Shown: positions 49,705-58,439, counted from the stretch's first letter. The stretch: DNA of 64,000 bases from Candidatus Woesearchaeota archaeon (GCA_016185705.1 JACPMZ010000004.1:1-64000), one strand, 5' to 3'. Notes: generated by a model not told the origin, from the letters alone. Translations and numbers: made by a program.

Positions 49705-50543
49705 TTTTTCTCCGCCATTCTTTGAAGGCCTTCAGTTAGCGATGTGAAAGCCATGTCAGGAAATGCCTGCATAAGCTTATCATTCCTGAATACGTGATCT
49801 GCTTTTTCTTTTGTCCTTTCCCTTGTTGCCACTTTAACCTTTGAGTTTGTCAGCGACGAAATTATCTCTATGATTTCAGCAAACGTATTGCTTTTCCCGC
49901 TCGCTGCATTCAGAACTCCGTTAAACCCTTTCCTGATTATGGCATCAACCAGTTTAACCACGTCATCCACGAATACAAATTCGCGTTTCTCGCTGCCATC
50001 ACCCCACAGAGTGATAGTTTCCCCTTTCATGGCAGAATTCAGGAATGCGCTTGGTCCGTAGCTGCCTGTGTCTCCCGGCCCGTAGATTGCCGGCGGCCGC
50101 ACAATTGCCAGCGGGCTTGTTGTTTTGCTGAGCATCCTTTCGCAGGCAAACTTTGCAATCCCGTAAAACGTGGTTGGATTGATGGCTGTATCCTCGCTGA
50201 TGCTGAGGTTGTGCACGTCTTCTCCATAGACAGCTGCTGAGCTGAAATAGATAAACTGCCTGACTTTTTTTTCTTCAAGCGCTTTGCATATGTTTCTTAC
50301 CATCATGACATTTTTCAGGAAGGTGTCAGGATTGTCGCCGTGCTCGCGCTTTATGGCAGATAGCATTATGACAGCTGTGCGCTCGTCAAGCAATTTTTTT
50401 ATTTCGCCTATCTGCGTTTCATCTGTTATGTCGTCAGGCAGCGATTTTCCTGTTACTTCCGGATACTTGCTCTTGAAGAAAGATTCCATGTGCGTGCCTA
50501 TGAATCCTGTGTGTCCGAAAATCAGTATTTTCTCCGCAGACAT
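49701..50543 (-). CDS. NDP-sugar epimerase/dehydratase (SDR)
   Basis: About 280 aa. KILIFGHTGFIGTHMESFF, SSAAVYGEDVHNLSI, catalytic YGIAKFACE, IVRPPAIYGPGDTGSYGPSAFL. First gene of the five-gene amino-deoxysugar operon. Exact reaction unknown (4-ketoreductase or epimerase). ATG 50543 is chosen because of the bidirectional TATA box; the longer frame would read across the divergent gene's start. Confidence 0.82.
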   Translation of the reverse strand: MSAEKILIFGHTGFIGTHMESFFKSKYPEVTGKSLPDDITDETQIGEIKKLLDERTAVIMLSAIKREHGDNPDTFLKNVMMVRNICKALEEKKVRQFIYFSSAAVYGEDVHNLSISEDTAINPTTFYGIAKFACERMLSKTTSPLAIVRPPAIYGPGDTGSYGPSAFLNSAMKGETITLWGDGSEKREFVFVDDVVKLVDAIIRKGFNGVLNAASGKSNTFAEIIEIISSLTNSKVKVATRERTKEKADHVFRNDKLMQAFPDMAFTSLTEGLQRMAEKK

Positions 50544-50566
50544 TTCCCGCTGAGGAGTGCCAGAAT

Positions 50567-50578
50567 CTTTATATAGAT
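50567..50578. promoter_or_regulatory. bidirectional TATA box between sugar operons
   Basis: CTTTATATAGAT, centred about 26 nt before GTG 50598 and 29 nt before ATG 50543. It could serve both leaderless operons. Confidence 0.65.
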
Positions 50579-50597
50579 TTGCTTTTTCCCATGCAGC

Positions 50598-52223
50598 GTG
50601 GATTATGTTATCGGCGTGGACCTGGACAACACTATTGTCAGCTACGACCCCCTCGCATTTCGCATTGCCTCGGAGCTTAACCTGGTCAGTGAGGGCACGG
50701 AGAAATCTAAGACCGCTGTTCGCGACCATATCAGGAAGCATTACGGCGATGACAGGTGGCAGGAGGTTCAGGCAGTAATTTACGGCGAGCGGATGGGGGA
50801 TGCCCGCCTTATGCCTGGCGTAAGCAGCTTCCTCAGCTTATGCTCGAAGAATAATTTCAAGGTTTATATTGTGAGCCACAAGACAGAGTTTTCTAATTAT
50901 TACGGCGATGGTTACAGCTTCAGGCAGGCAGCCATGGACTGGATGGAGAGAAATGGCTTCTTTAAGGCAGATGGATTCGCTATTCCAAGGGAGAATGTTT
51001 TTTTCGAGTCAACAAGGCAGGGTAAGCTTCGCCGCATAGCTGAGCTTGGATGCACTCACTTCATTGACGACCTTGAGGAGACGTTTGCTGATGCAGAGTT
51101 TCCTGCCGCGGTTGAGAAGATGTTGTTTGACCCTCACAATGAACATTCTGGCTTGAATGGCGTGCGCGTTTTTGGAAGCTGGGATGATATTAACAGCTAC
51201 TTGTTCCACTTGGTTGAGACTGACCAGTCCATTGTCAGCGGCCTTGTGGGAAGCCGCATTATTTCTTCCAAGACCATCCGCAGAGGCAGGAACAGCCGCA
51301 TTTACTTATTGAACTGCGAGTCCGGAAATTTTGTATGGAAGGTTTATTTTGCGGATGCCTCAGGCACCAGCGACAGGATGCTTACTGAATTTTTTGCTCT
51401 GCAATTCCTCTGGGATTATGGTGTGCGGAGCATCCCGAGGCCGATTTCAATTTTGGAGAGAAAGCACTGCGCGGTCTATGAATATGTGGAGGGAGTTCCG
51501 ATAAACTCAGCGCAGATAACATCCGGGGATGTGCAGGCAGCTGCTGATTTCCTTGTCGGGCTTCACAGACTTAAGGTGCTTGGCGGATGCATCCCTTATG
51601 CCTCAGAGGCGTTCTTTTCAGTCAGGGAGATTATAGAAAATATGGAGCTGAGGTATGCTAAGCTTGCTGAGCTGCCTGATGCAGAGCTGCATGAATTCAT
51701 TGGGAGCGAGTTTTACCCGTCATTTAAGCTGGTTTCTGAATGGTGCAGGAAAAATCTTGCTAAGCACAATCTAGGTTATTCTGCTGTTCTGGATGAAAAA
51801 TACCGCACTCTTAGCCCTTCCGATTTCGGCTTTCATAATGCTCTCAGGAGGGCGGATGGCTCGGTGGTTTTTCTTGATTTTGAGCATTTTGGCTGGGATG
51901 ACCCTGCGAAGATGATTGCCGATTTTCTGCTGCATCCTGATATGAATTTAAGCGTTGAGCATAAGAGGCAGTTTGCTGATGCGCTGCTTTCCTATTTCCC
52001 TGACCCGTCTCTTCGCAGGCGGCTCACGATTTTATTCCCCCTGTTCGGCCTGAAGTGGTGCCTGATTATGCTGAATGAATTCCTTCCTGAGCATTTTCTG
52101 AGGCGCCAGTTTGCAGACAGCGAAATCTTAGAGACGGAAGTGAAAGCTGCGCAGCTGGCCAAAGCCCGCGGTTTGCTGAACCAAATAATTAAGAACTACT
52201 CCGAATTCCCTTACAGTGAATGA
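50598..52223 (+). CDS. HAD phosphatase/aminoglycoside-phosphotransferase-type kinase fusion
   Basis: 541 aa. Residues 1-200: HAD domain (YVIGVDLDNTIVSYD nucleophile DxDxT, IVSHKTEF motif II, THFIDDLEETF motif IV). Residues 210-541: APH/choline-kinase fold (KTIRRGRNSRIYLLN, FVWKVYF with the ATP Lys, YEYVEGVP, catalytic PSDFGFHNAL and metal-binding FLDFEHFGWDDP). A phosphatase and a kinase on one chain suggests a phosphate swap on a sugar or sugar acid. GTG start, supported by TATA spacing and lack of other starts. Confidence 0.82.
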   Translation: MDYVIGVDLDNTIVSYDPLAFRIASELNLVSEGTEKSKTAVRDHIRKHYGDDRWQEVQAVIYGERMGDARLMPGVSSFLSLCSKNNFKVYIVSHKTEFSNYYGDGYSFRQAAMDWMERNGFFKADGFAIPRENVFFESTRQGKLRRIAELGCTHFIDDLEETFADAEFPAAVEKMLFDPHNEHSGLNGVRVFGSWDDINSYLFHLVETDQSIVSGLVGSRIISSKTIRRGRNSRIYLLNCESGNFVWKVYFADASGTSDRMLTEFFALQFLWDYGVRSIPRPISILERKHCAVYEYVEGVPINSAQITSGDVQAAADFLVGLHRLKVLGGCIPYASEAFFSVREIIENMELRYAKLAELPDAELHEFIGSEFYPSFKLVSEWCRKNLAKHNLGYSAVLDEKYRTLSPSDFGFHNALRRADGSVVFLDFEHFGWDDPAKMIADFLLHPDMNLSVEHKRQFADALLSYFPDPSLRRRLTILFPLFGLKWCLIMLNEFLPEHFLRRQFADSEILETEVKAAQLAKARGLLNQIIKNYSEFPYSE

Positions 52224-53032
52224 TTATGGCCTTTGATGAACGCTCCAGGCAAATCCGGAAAACAATCATTAAAATAATGGAGTGCAGCAAGCGCGGCCAT
52301 TTGGGCTCTGCATTTTCCTTGGTTGAGATTCTGCGCGTCCTTTATGACGACATTCTGAAGTATGATGTCAGGAATCTTAAGCTGCCTGACCGCGACCGCT
52401 TTATCCTGAGCAAGGGCCATGGTTGCTTGGCTTTGTATGCTATTCTTGCTGACAAGGGCTTTTTCCCTGAGCCAGAGCTTTGGAAATTTTGTCAGCCGGA
52501 TTCATTCCTTGGCGGGCATCCTGAGCACAGGATTCCTGGTGTTGAGATTTCAACTGGCAGCTTGGGGCACGGGCTGCCCATAGGCGTGGGCATGGCCCTG
52601 AATGCGAGGTACGAAAAATCGCCTTACAGGACTTTTGTTGTTATTGGAGATGGCGAGGCAAATGAAGGGAGCATCTGGGAAGCTGCTTTGTGCGCAGGCA
52701 AGCACAGGCTGAGCAACCTTATTGTTATTATGGATTACAACAAATACCAGTCTTACGGCTCAACTGCCGAGGTTCTTGACCTTGAGCCGCTTGCTGACAA
52801 ATGGAGAAGCTTTAACTTTGCCGTGCAGGAGGTTGACGGCCACGACGTGCAGGCGCTGAAAGCTGTATTTTCCGGTTTGCCTCTGAACGCAGACAAGCCG
52901 ACTGCTGTTATCTGCCACACTATGAAGGGCAAGGGCGTGAGGTTTGCAGAAGGCAACATGGATTGGCATCACAAGTCCGGTTTGACTGGGGATGACATTA
53001 AGCAGCTGCTCAGGGCTGTGGAGGATTACTGA
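52220..53032 (+). CDS. transketolase, N-terminal subunit
   Basis: 270 aa. GHLGSAFSLVEILRVLYDDIL, LSKGHGCLALYAILADKGFF, TGSLGHGLPIGVGMALNARY and the TPP motif IGDGEANEGSIWEAALCAGKHRLSNLIVIMDYN. Split transketolases are normal in archaea. Overlaps the preceding gene by 4 bp. Confidence 0.92.
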   Translation: MIMAFDERSRQIRKTIIKIMECSKRGHLGSAFSLVEILRVLYDDILKYDVRNLKLPDRDRFILSKGHGCLALYAILADKGFFPEPELWKFCQPDSFLGGHPEHRIPGVEISTGSLGHGLPIGVGMALNARYEKSPYRTFVVIGDGEANEGSIWEAALCAGKHRLSNLIVIMDYNKYQSYGSTAEVLDLEPLADKWRSFNFAVQEVDGHDVQALKAVFSGLPLNADKPTAVICHTMKGKGVRFAEGNMDWHHKSGLTGDDIKQLLRAVEDY

Positions 53033-53946
53033 TGAGAAAGACTGTTTTGGAGATGGTTTACGAGCTTGCCAAGAAAGACAAGAGAATTTTTTTCATCGGC
53101 TCTGATTTGGGAAAGGGAACTATGGATGAGTTCAAAAACGATTTTCCTGACCGCTTTTTCATGGAAGGCGTTTCCGAGCAGAACCTTATTGGCATGGCTG
53201 CTGGTTTGGCGATGGAAGGGAAGATTGTTTATGTTAATACCATAGCTACTTTTCTTACGCGCAGGTGCTTTGAGCAGACAGTTGTTGATTTATGCCTGCA
53301 CAACCTGCCTGTTCGCTTAATAGGCAATGGCGGCGGAGTAGTATATGCTCCATTGGGCCCGACGCATGACGCTATTGAAGACATAGCCATTATGCGCGCG
53401 ATTCCCAACATGACAGTTATTGCCCCTGCTGACGCAGAGGAAATGAGAAGAATGATGCCCCTTACAGTTGATTATCCAGGCCCCATATACATCCGGCTTG
53501 CAAAAGGCGGAGACCCAATCGTTACGGAAGATGTAAAATTTGAAATTGGAAAAGCCATACCCGTCAAAGAGGGAAAGGACGCTTTAATTATAACAACAGG
53601 CATTACGCTTGGCTTGGCTCAGGCCGCTTCTGATATGCTTGAAGCAGAAAGCATCCGGGCAGCCATTCTTCACGTTCCTACAATAAAGCCGCTGGACAGC
53701 AGGCAAATCATCAGCAGCGTCAAAAAAGCTCCGGTAGCAGTAGCAGTGGAAGAACACTCTGTCATCGGCGGCCTTGGCAGCGCTGTTGCCGAGCTCATTG
53801 CAGAGGCCAGTTTGCACAAGAAGTTCAGGCGCATCGGAATTCCGGATGCGTTTCCTGACCAGTACGGCTCTCAATCCAGTTTAATGCAGCGTTACGGAAT
53901 TACTGCTGAAAGGATTGTTGAGGAGATAAGGAAGATGAGGATGTAA
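53032..53946 (+). CDS. transketolase, C-terminal subunit
   Basis: 304 aa. FIGSDLGKGTMDEFKNDFPDRFFMEGVSEQNLIGMAAGLAM (catalytic Glu), the pyrimidine-binding domain and a C-terminal transketolase domain (VAVEEHSVIGGLGSAVAELIAE). With the N subunit it moves a two-carbon unit. It could make sedoheptulose 7-phosphate for GmhA, or attach a two-carbon branch to a sugar; both are inferences. Shares one base with the previous stop. Confidence 0.92.
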   Translation: MRKTVLEMVYELAKKDKRIFFIGSDLGKGTMDEFKNDFPDRFFMEGVSEQNLIGMAAGLAMEGKIVYVNTIATFLTRRCFEQTVVDLCLHNLPVRLIGNGGGVVYAPLGPTHDAIEDIAIMRAIPNMTVIAPADAEEMRRMMPLTVDYPGPIYIRLAKGGDPIVTEDVKFEIGKAIPVKEGKDALIITTGITLGLAQAASDMLEAESIRAAILHVPTIKPLDSRQIISSVKKAPVAVAVEEHSVIGGLGSAVAELIAEASLHKKFRRIGIPDAFPDQYGSQSSLMQRYGITAERIVEEIRKMRM

Positions 53947-54007
53947 AGGCGTTTTGCACAGTCGCGCAGCGCTTTGCATCTGGCATGGTTAAGCAAATCT
54001 TTACACT

Positions 54008-54067
54008 GCTGCGTTTCTTTTTCCCTCCCCCTGACTTTTAAGGAGAGGGAAAAAGGGAAAGGGCAGC
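54008..54067. repeat. palindrome P14
   Basis: GCTGC-TTTCTTTTTCCCTCCCC pairs imperfectly with GGAGAGGGAAAAAGGGAAAG plus GGCAGC; several bulges. After the transketolase genes. Confidence 0.72.
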
Positions 54068-54099
54068 GAGATTACAGCCGCGAAAAAACAGGCATAGCT

Positions 54100-54105
54100 G
54101 AGGTG
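54100..54105 (+). promoter_or_regulatory. Shine-Dalgarno-like GAGGTG
   Basis: GAGGTG 8 nt before ATG 54113 matches the archaeal anti-Shine-Dalgarno; an exception to the leaderless pattern and support for this start. Confidence 0.6.
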
Positions 54106-54112
54106 CACAAAA

Positions 54113-54775
54113 ATGGGAAAACTGCAGGAAATCATTACGCCTTTGCATAAAAAGACTGCGCGCGATTACATCGGCAGGATGACTGATGATAAGATTCATT
54201 GCATGCAAATCGCCCGGCAGTACGGAAAGGAGTACTGGGATGGCGATAGAAGATACGGCTACGGCGGCTACAGGTATGATGGCCGCTGGGCTGCTGTTGC
54301 TCAGAAGCTGATTGAGCTTTACAATTTACCTGCCGACGCAAAGATTCTGGATGTTGGCTGCGGCAAGGGGTATCTTCTTTTTGAGCTGAAGAAGCTTCTG
54401 CCGGCTGCAGAGGTCAGGGGCATTGATATTTCAGAGTATGGCATCCGGAATTCTAAGGAAGAAATCAGGAGCAACCTGTCAGTGCACCGCGCGCAGGACA
54501 AGTATCCTTTTGCGGATAAAGAATTTGACCTCGTAATTTCAATCACCACCCTGCACAACCTTACGCTGCCTGAGCTGCACTCTGCTCTTACTGAAATTGA
54601 GCGGGTTGGCAAGGAAAAATATGTAGCCATGGAAAGCTACCGCAATGAAGCTGAGCTGTTTAATTTAGAGTGCTGGGCTCTTACTGCCGAAGCTTTCTTC
54701 AGGCCTGATGAGTGGGCGTGGATGTTCAGCCGCTTTGGCTATACTGGAGATTACGAATTCATATTTTTTGAGTAA
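54113..54775 (+). CDS. class I SAM-dependent methyltransferase
   Basis: 220 aa. ILDVGCGKGYLLFELKKLLPAAEVRGIDISEYGI (SAM loop and acidic end of strand 2), FDLVISITTLHNLTLPELHSALTEIERV. Methyltransferase; acceptor probably a sugar or lipid intermediate. Followed at 1 bp by a tiny membrane gene. Confidence 0.85.
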   Translation: MGKLQEIITPLHKKTARDYIGRMTDDKIHCMQIARQYGKEYWDGDRRYGYGGYRYDGRWAAVAQKLIELYNLPADAKILDVGCGKGYLLFELKKLLPAAEVRGIDISEYGIRNSKEEIRSNLSVHRAQDKYPFADKEFDLVISITTLHNLTLPELHSALTEIERVGKEKYVAMESYRNEAELFNLECWALTAEAFFRPDEWAWMFSRFGYTGDYEFIFFE

Positions 54776-54776
54776 A

Positions 54777-54878
54777 ATGAAGAGCGCTGCTGATATTTTG
54801 CTGCTGATATGGATATTATCTGTAATTGCAGCTTTTCTGCTGCTGCGCTCATCACAGCTTTTGAGGTTTTATACATGA
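54777..54878 (+). CDS. 33-aa single-helix membrane peptide
   Basis: ATG 54777 lies one base after the methyltransferase stop. It encodes KSAADILLLIWILSVIAAFL, then LLRSSQLLRFYT, one membrane helix with a basic tail. Its stop overlaps the next gene's ATG (ATGA at 54875-54878), the same coupling seen in other operons here. A real small subunit or a leader cistron for the GT-C gene; unrecognised. Confidence 0.6.
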   Translation: MKSAADILLLIWILSVIAAFLLLRSSQLLRFYT

Positions 54879-56707
54879 TTGCTGAGATTGTTTTTGCGCT
54901 GCTGCTGGTTTTTTTTGTGTACCTGCTGGGCTCAAGGATTCTTTTCAGGATGCAGCTATTATGGCATGAAAGGATTCTTTTCTCCTTTGGCCTCGGCGCT
55001 GTATTAACATCTTTGGCTGTGTTTTATCTCGGCTTGCTTGGCTTTCTTTACCGCTGGGTTTTTGCAGCTGCAGCTGTATTATTGCTGCTGTTTTCTGTCG
55101 ATGAAATAAAAAAGCTGCTCAAAATAAAATTGCCAAAAATAGGATGGAGCTTAAACGCATTTTTTTACGTTGCAACAGCTTTGCTTATTCTTGCAAATTT
55201 TGTCATGGCTTTGGCTCCTGTCTTCAGCATTGACGCTTTGAATTACCATCTGCCAATAGCCAAGTATTATGCTCAGCAGCATGCAGTTGTTGAGATGCCC
55301 AACCATGTTTATTCCCGGCTGCCTCACGGGCTCAGCATGATTTTTGCAATTCCTGAATTGTTCGGGCTTGGCGAAATGGCAGCTGCCCTGATTTCAGCTG
55401 CTTTAAGCTCGGCTGCAGTGCTTGCTGTTATCGCAACAGCTCATCGCTTCTTCTCGGGAAAAGCTGCAGGCCTGGCTGGTGTAATGTCTGCATCGCTGCC
55501 GATTTACATTGAGTTTGCTTCCCAGCCGCTGGTTGATTTGCCTGTTGCATTTTTTTCAATGCTTTCATTTTACGCTTTCCTTTCAGTTGCTGAGAAAAAG
55601 CAGCTTATGGCTTGGACAATTCTGTTTGCCATATTCGCTGCCAGTTTGGCTTTTTTCAGGATAACCACTTTGTTTATGCCTTTGATTTTTGGCTTGGTTT
55701 TGGCTGCATTTCTGATTCGGCAGGGCAATTATCTGCAGCAGCTAAAATATCCGGCAATAGCAGCGTTTGTAATGCTGCTTGTTGCTGCGCCGTGGTTCCT
55801 GTGGGTTTTTGCAAGCACCGGAGACCCGATTTATCCTTTCCTCTCTGATTTTACGCATGACCCTGTTGCCAGGCAGCTTAAGGAGCATTCTGCCAGCTTG
55901 GTGATTGAGGGCAGCGGCTCGGATTCGTTTAATGCCTCAGGTTTTCTTAAGCTGTTTTTGCTGCCATTTTCAGTTACGTTTAATCCTGCTGTTTACGACA
56001 GCATTCTCGGAGTAAGTCCGTTGTTTCTTGCGTTTATGCCGCTGTATTTTTCCCGTTCAGTTCCCAAGCGCAAATACGCAGCTGCCGCAGCATCAGTATT
56101 CCTGCTGTCAATGTTTGCGTGGCAATTTACCAATCCCGGGCTTCGCTACCTGCTTCCTGCGCTGATACTTCTGATTCCTCCAGCTGCTTACGCTGCTTAT
56201 TGGGCAATGCAGAACTCCCGCTTCAGGGTGATTATTTTCGCTGCAATGATTCTGACGCTGCTTTTCTCAGGGCCGGTGTGGCTGGGCATCGCTGCCAAGC
56301 GCATTCCAGGAGCTTTGGGATTTGTTTCTGAGCAGGATTATCTTGCTGCAAAGGAAGACGCCAATCCTGTCAGAGCAGTTAATTTTGCTAACTCAAACCT
56401 GCCGGATACTGCAGTGGTTATGCTTTATCAGGAAACCCGCAGCTATCAGTTGCAAAAAGCTTATTTTCTTTCAGACACTTATCTTCAGCAGCAGATGGAC
56501 TTTGATGGGTTTGAAGCTGCATCTCAGCTAAAGGCAGAGCTGCAGAATCTCGGCATTACTCATATTCTCGTCGGGAAGCACGGCCTTGCAGACGACGTCT
56601 TCGGCAGCGTTCAGCACCGCGAAGCTCTTATGGATGATTTGATAAAAGCGTACACCGAAGTTTTGTATGAGGACGAGCATCACAAGCTGCTGAAATTAAT
56701 TTATTAG
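54875..56707 (+). CDS. GT-C/ArnT-like membrane protein
   Basis: About 610 aa, at least 11 helices. The external loop FSIDALNYHLPIAKYYAQQHAVVEMPNHVYSRLPHG corresponds to the acidic catalytic loop of GT-C enzymes, with IDAL in place of WDE. C-terminal soluble part of about 130 residues (NSNLPDTAVVMLYQETRSYQLQKAYFL). Probably a polyprenyl-phosphate-sugar glycosyltransferase. ATG 54875 is chosen for the ATGA coupling; an earlier in-frame ATG at 54809 exists. Confidence 0.75.
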   Translation: MIAEIVFALLLVFFVYLLGSRILFRMQLLWHERILFSFGLGAVLTSLAVFYLGLLGFLYRWVFAAAAVLLLLFSVDEIKKLLKIKLPKIGWSLNAFFYVATALLILANFVMALAPVFSIDALNYHLPIAKYYAQQHAVVEMPNHVYSRLPHGLSMIFAIPELFGLGEMAAALISAALSSAAVLAVIATAHRFFSGKAAGLAGVMSASLPIYIEFASQPLVDLPVAFFSMLSFYAFLSVAEKKQLMAWTILFAIFAASLAFFRITTLFMPLIFGLVLAAFLIRQGNYLQQLKYPAIAAFVMLLVAAPWFLWVFASTGDPIYPFLSDFTHDPVARQLKEHSASLVIEGSGSDSFNASGFLKLFLLPFSVTFNPAVYDSILGVSPLFLAFMPLYFSRSVPKRKYAAAAASVFLLSMFAWQFTNPGLRYLLPALILLIPPAAYAAYWAMQNSRFRVIIFAAMILTLLFSGPVWLGIAAKRIPGALGFVSEQDYLAAKEDANPVRAVNFANSNLPDTAVVMLYQETRSYQLQKAYFLSDTYLQQQMDFDGFEAASQLKAELQNLGITHILVGKHGLADDVFGSVQHREALMDDLIKAYTEVLYEDEHHKLLKLIY

Positions 56708-57341
56708 CTTTTACCCAACACTCCGCATGCAGCCAAATCCTTTCTTAGCCGGGCTGCCTGTGTGTAAAGAATCGTTTTCTCTACTCCGTAATCACTGGCA
56801 GCTTGGAGATTGGATTCCCTGTCGTCTATGTACAGCCAGTGCTCAGGATTAATGTTGCGTGCAGCAAATACTGCTTCAAATGCGCCTGTTTCAGGCTTTT
56901 TTACTCCCATTCTGTGCGAGAGATGATGTCCCCTTCTTTGAATAACTGGAGGTATCTCTGCTCTTCCGCATACTCTTTTTCGTGCGCTTCCCTCACTTTC
57001 GCTTCCCAGTCGTATGAGCAGTTTGACAGAATCATTTTTCTGAACTCAGGTTTTATTCGGCGGATAAGGCTGACTACGCTCTTTCGCGGCGGTTCCCAGT
57101 TGGAAAGTATTGCGTTTTTTACCTGCCTTAATTTTCCTTCTCCTTCCCAGTCAAGCTGCGATGCCATGCTTCTTGCCACGCTGTCCAAACCAGTTTGCCC
57201 TCTAAGGTAGTTGCTGAATGTTTCGGTTTTTGTAAGACGGGAATATTGGGCCGGGGTAAGGCCTAACTTTTTGGCAGGCATCGCATCATCCCGCTGGATT
57301 ACTCCGCCAATATCCCACAATATTACTTTGATTTCTGCCAT
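56704..57341 (-). pseudogene. HAD-family hydrolase with frameshift
   Basis: Two frames together make one HAD phosphatase. Residues from 57341: VILWDIGGVIQRDDAMPAKK (motif I) to MILSNCSYDWEAKV (motif II), ending LFKEGDIISRTEWE at a stop. The next frame continues SHRMGVKKPETGAFEAVF (motif III Lys) and WLYIDDRESNLQAA (motif IV). Joining needs a one-base shift near 56917-56922. It may be a recent frameshift, a sequencing error or recoding; no slippery run is evident. It overlaps the convergent GT-C gene by 4 bp. Confidence 0.75.
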
Positions 57342-57374
57342 AAGAATTAGGCAATTGGCAGTGTTTTATAAATT

Positions 57375-58343
57375 CTACTTTAATCCCAGCTCCTTCATCC
57401 GCTTGATGTTGTGGTATATTGGATTGTTAAGCCCGTCAGAAATTTTCCCTGCTCTGAACGCTTCCGCCAGGCTCTGCACCGCCTGCTCAACCGTAAACTC
57501 AGGCTTAAAGCCCAGCATTTTGCCGATTTTGTCTGAGTTGATGTGATAGCTTCTGTTGTCGTCTGTTGGAACGACTTCCATTTCTCCGCCGCAGAGCTTT
57601 TTGACTATGTTTGCAATTTCAGTTACTGTAAGGTTCTGGTAGCCGGCATTGAATGTTTGGCGCTTAATCTTTTCTGAAGGCGCATTAAGCAGCAGCTCAT
57701 AAACGCGAACCATGTCTTTAATGTTAATGTTAGGACGCATCTGGCTGCCTCCGAATATCCTGATTTTCCTGTTAATCAATGCGTTCATTGTTAAAATATT
57801 GACTACAACGTCCAGCCGCAGCCTCGGCGCGTATCCGCATACTGTTGCCGGCCTTATTACAACCCATTCAAAATCCTCATTATGCAACGCTTTTTCGCAG
57901 TCTGCCTTGAATTTGGAATAATCTGTCAGCGGTTCCAGCGAAGCAGTTTCCACAACGTTTTTCTCAGCTTTCAGCCCGTAAACGCTGGACGTGCTGGCAA
58001 AAATAAATCGTTTTACGCTATTTGCTTTGGCTGCTTCTACTACATTAAAGAACGCATCATAATTGATGGACTTGCCAAGCTCAGGATCCAGCTCAAAGCT
58101 GGGGTCATTGGAAATGCACGCAAGGTGTATTATCGCATCTGCTCCTTTAGCTGCCCCGATTAATTTTTTCTTGTCGCGTATGTCTGCCTTTATTTCAGTA
58201 AGTTTAGGATGCTTCTGCAGGACATCGCCGTAAATGTACAGGTCATAAACAGCTATTTCATGGCCTTTGCTCAGCAAATAAGGAACCAGCTCGCTTCCAA
58301 CATATCCTGCGCCGCCTGTTATCAATATTCTGATTTTTGCCAC
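57375..58343 (-). CDS. NDP-sugar epimerase (SDR)
   Basis: About 322 aa. IRILITGGAGYVGSELVPYLLSKG, IIHLACISNDPSFELDPELGKSINYDAFFNVVEAAK, STSSVYGLKAEKNV, catalytic YSKFK, IRPATVCGYAPRLRLDVVVNILT. Extended SDR; the substrate is unknown, but it could be the NDP-heptose epimerase step. GTG 58343 is the only start that fits the AGTTAAAGG box; the longer frame reads through palindrome P15. Confidence 0.78.
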   Translation of the reverse strand: MAKIRILITGGAGYVGSELVPYLLSKGHEIAVYDLYIYGDVLQKHPKLTEIKADIRDKKKLIGAAKGADAIIHLACISNDPSFELDPELGKSINYDAFFNVVEAAKANSVKRFIFASTSSVYGLKAEKNVVETASLEPLTDYSKFKADCEKALHNEDFEWVVIRPATVCGYAPRLRLDVVVNILTMNALINRKIRIFGGSQMRPNINIKDMVRVYELLLNAPSEKIKRQTFNAGYQNLTVTEIANIVKKLCGGEMEVVPTDDNRSYHINSDKIGKMLGFKPEFTVEQAVQSLAEAFRAGKISDGLNNPIYHNIKRMKELGLK

Positions 58344-58385
58344 CTGCCATGTTTTTCTGTTTTTTGCCTTTAACTTCTGCTTTGT

Positions 58386-58439
58386 CCCGCTGCTTTTTTC
58401 CCTCCCCTTAAATTTTAGGGGAGGGAAAAAAGCAGCGGG
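58386..58439. repeat. palindrome P15
   Basis: Perfect 23-bp arms (CCCGCTGCTTTTTTCCCTCC plus CCT, and complement) around an 8-nt loop TAAATTTT; the most regular member of the family. Confidence 0.9.

Noticed and set aside
10632-58439. Palindromes as ordinary Rho-independent terminators
   Set aside because: They are symmetric, with T-rich left arms and A-rich right arms inside the stem, occur in divergent gaps as well, and one is nested in another; archaea also do not rely on hairpin terminators.
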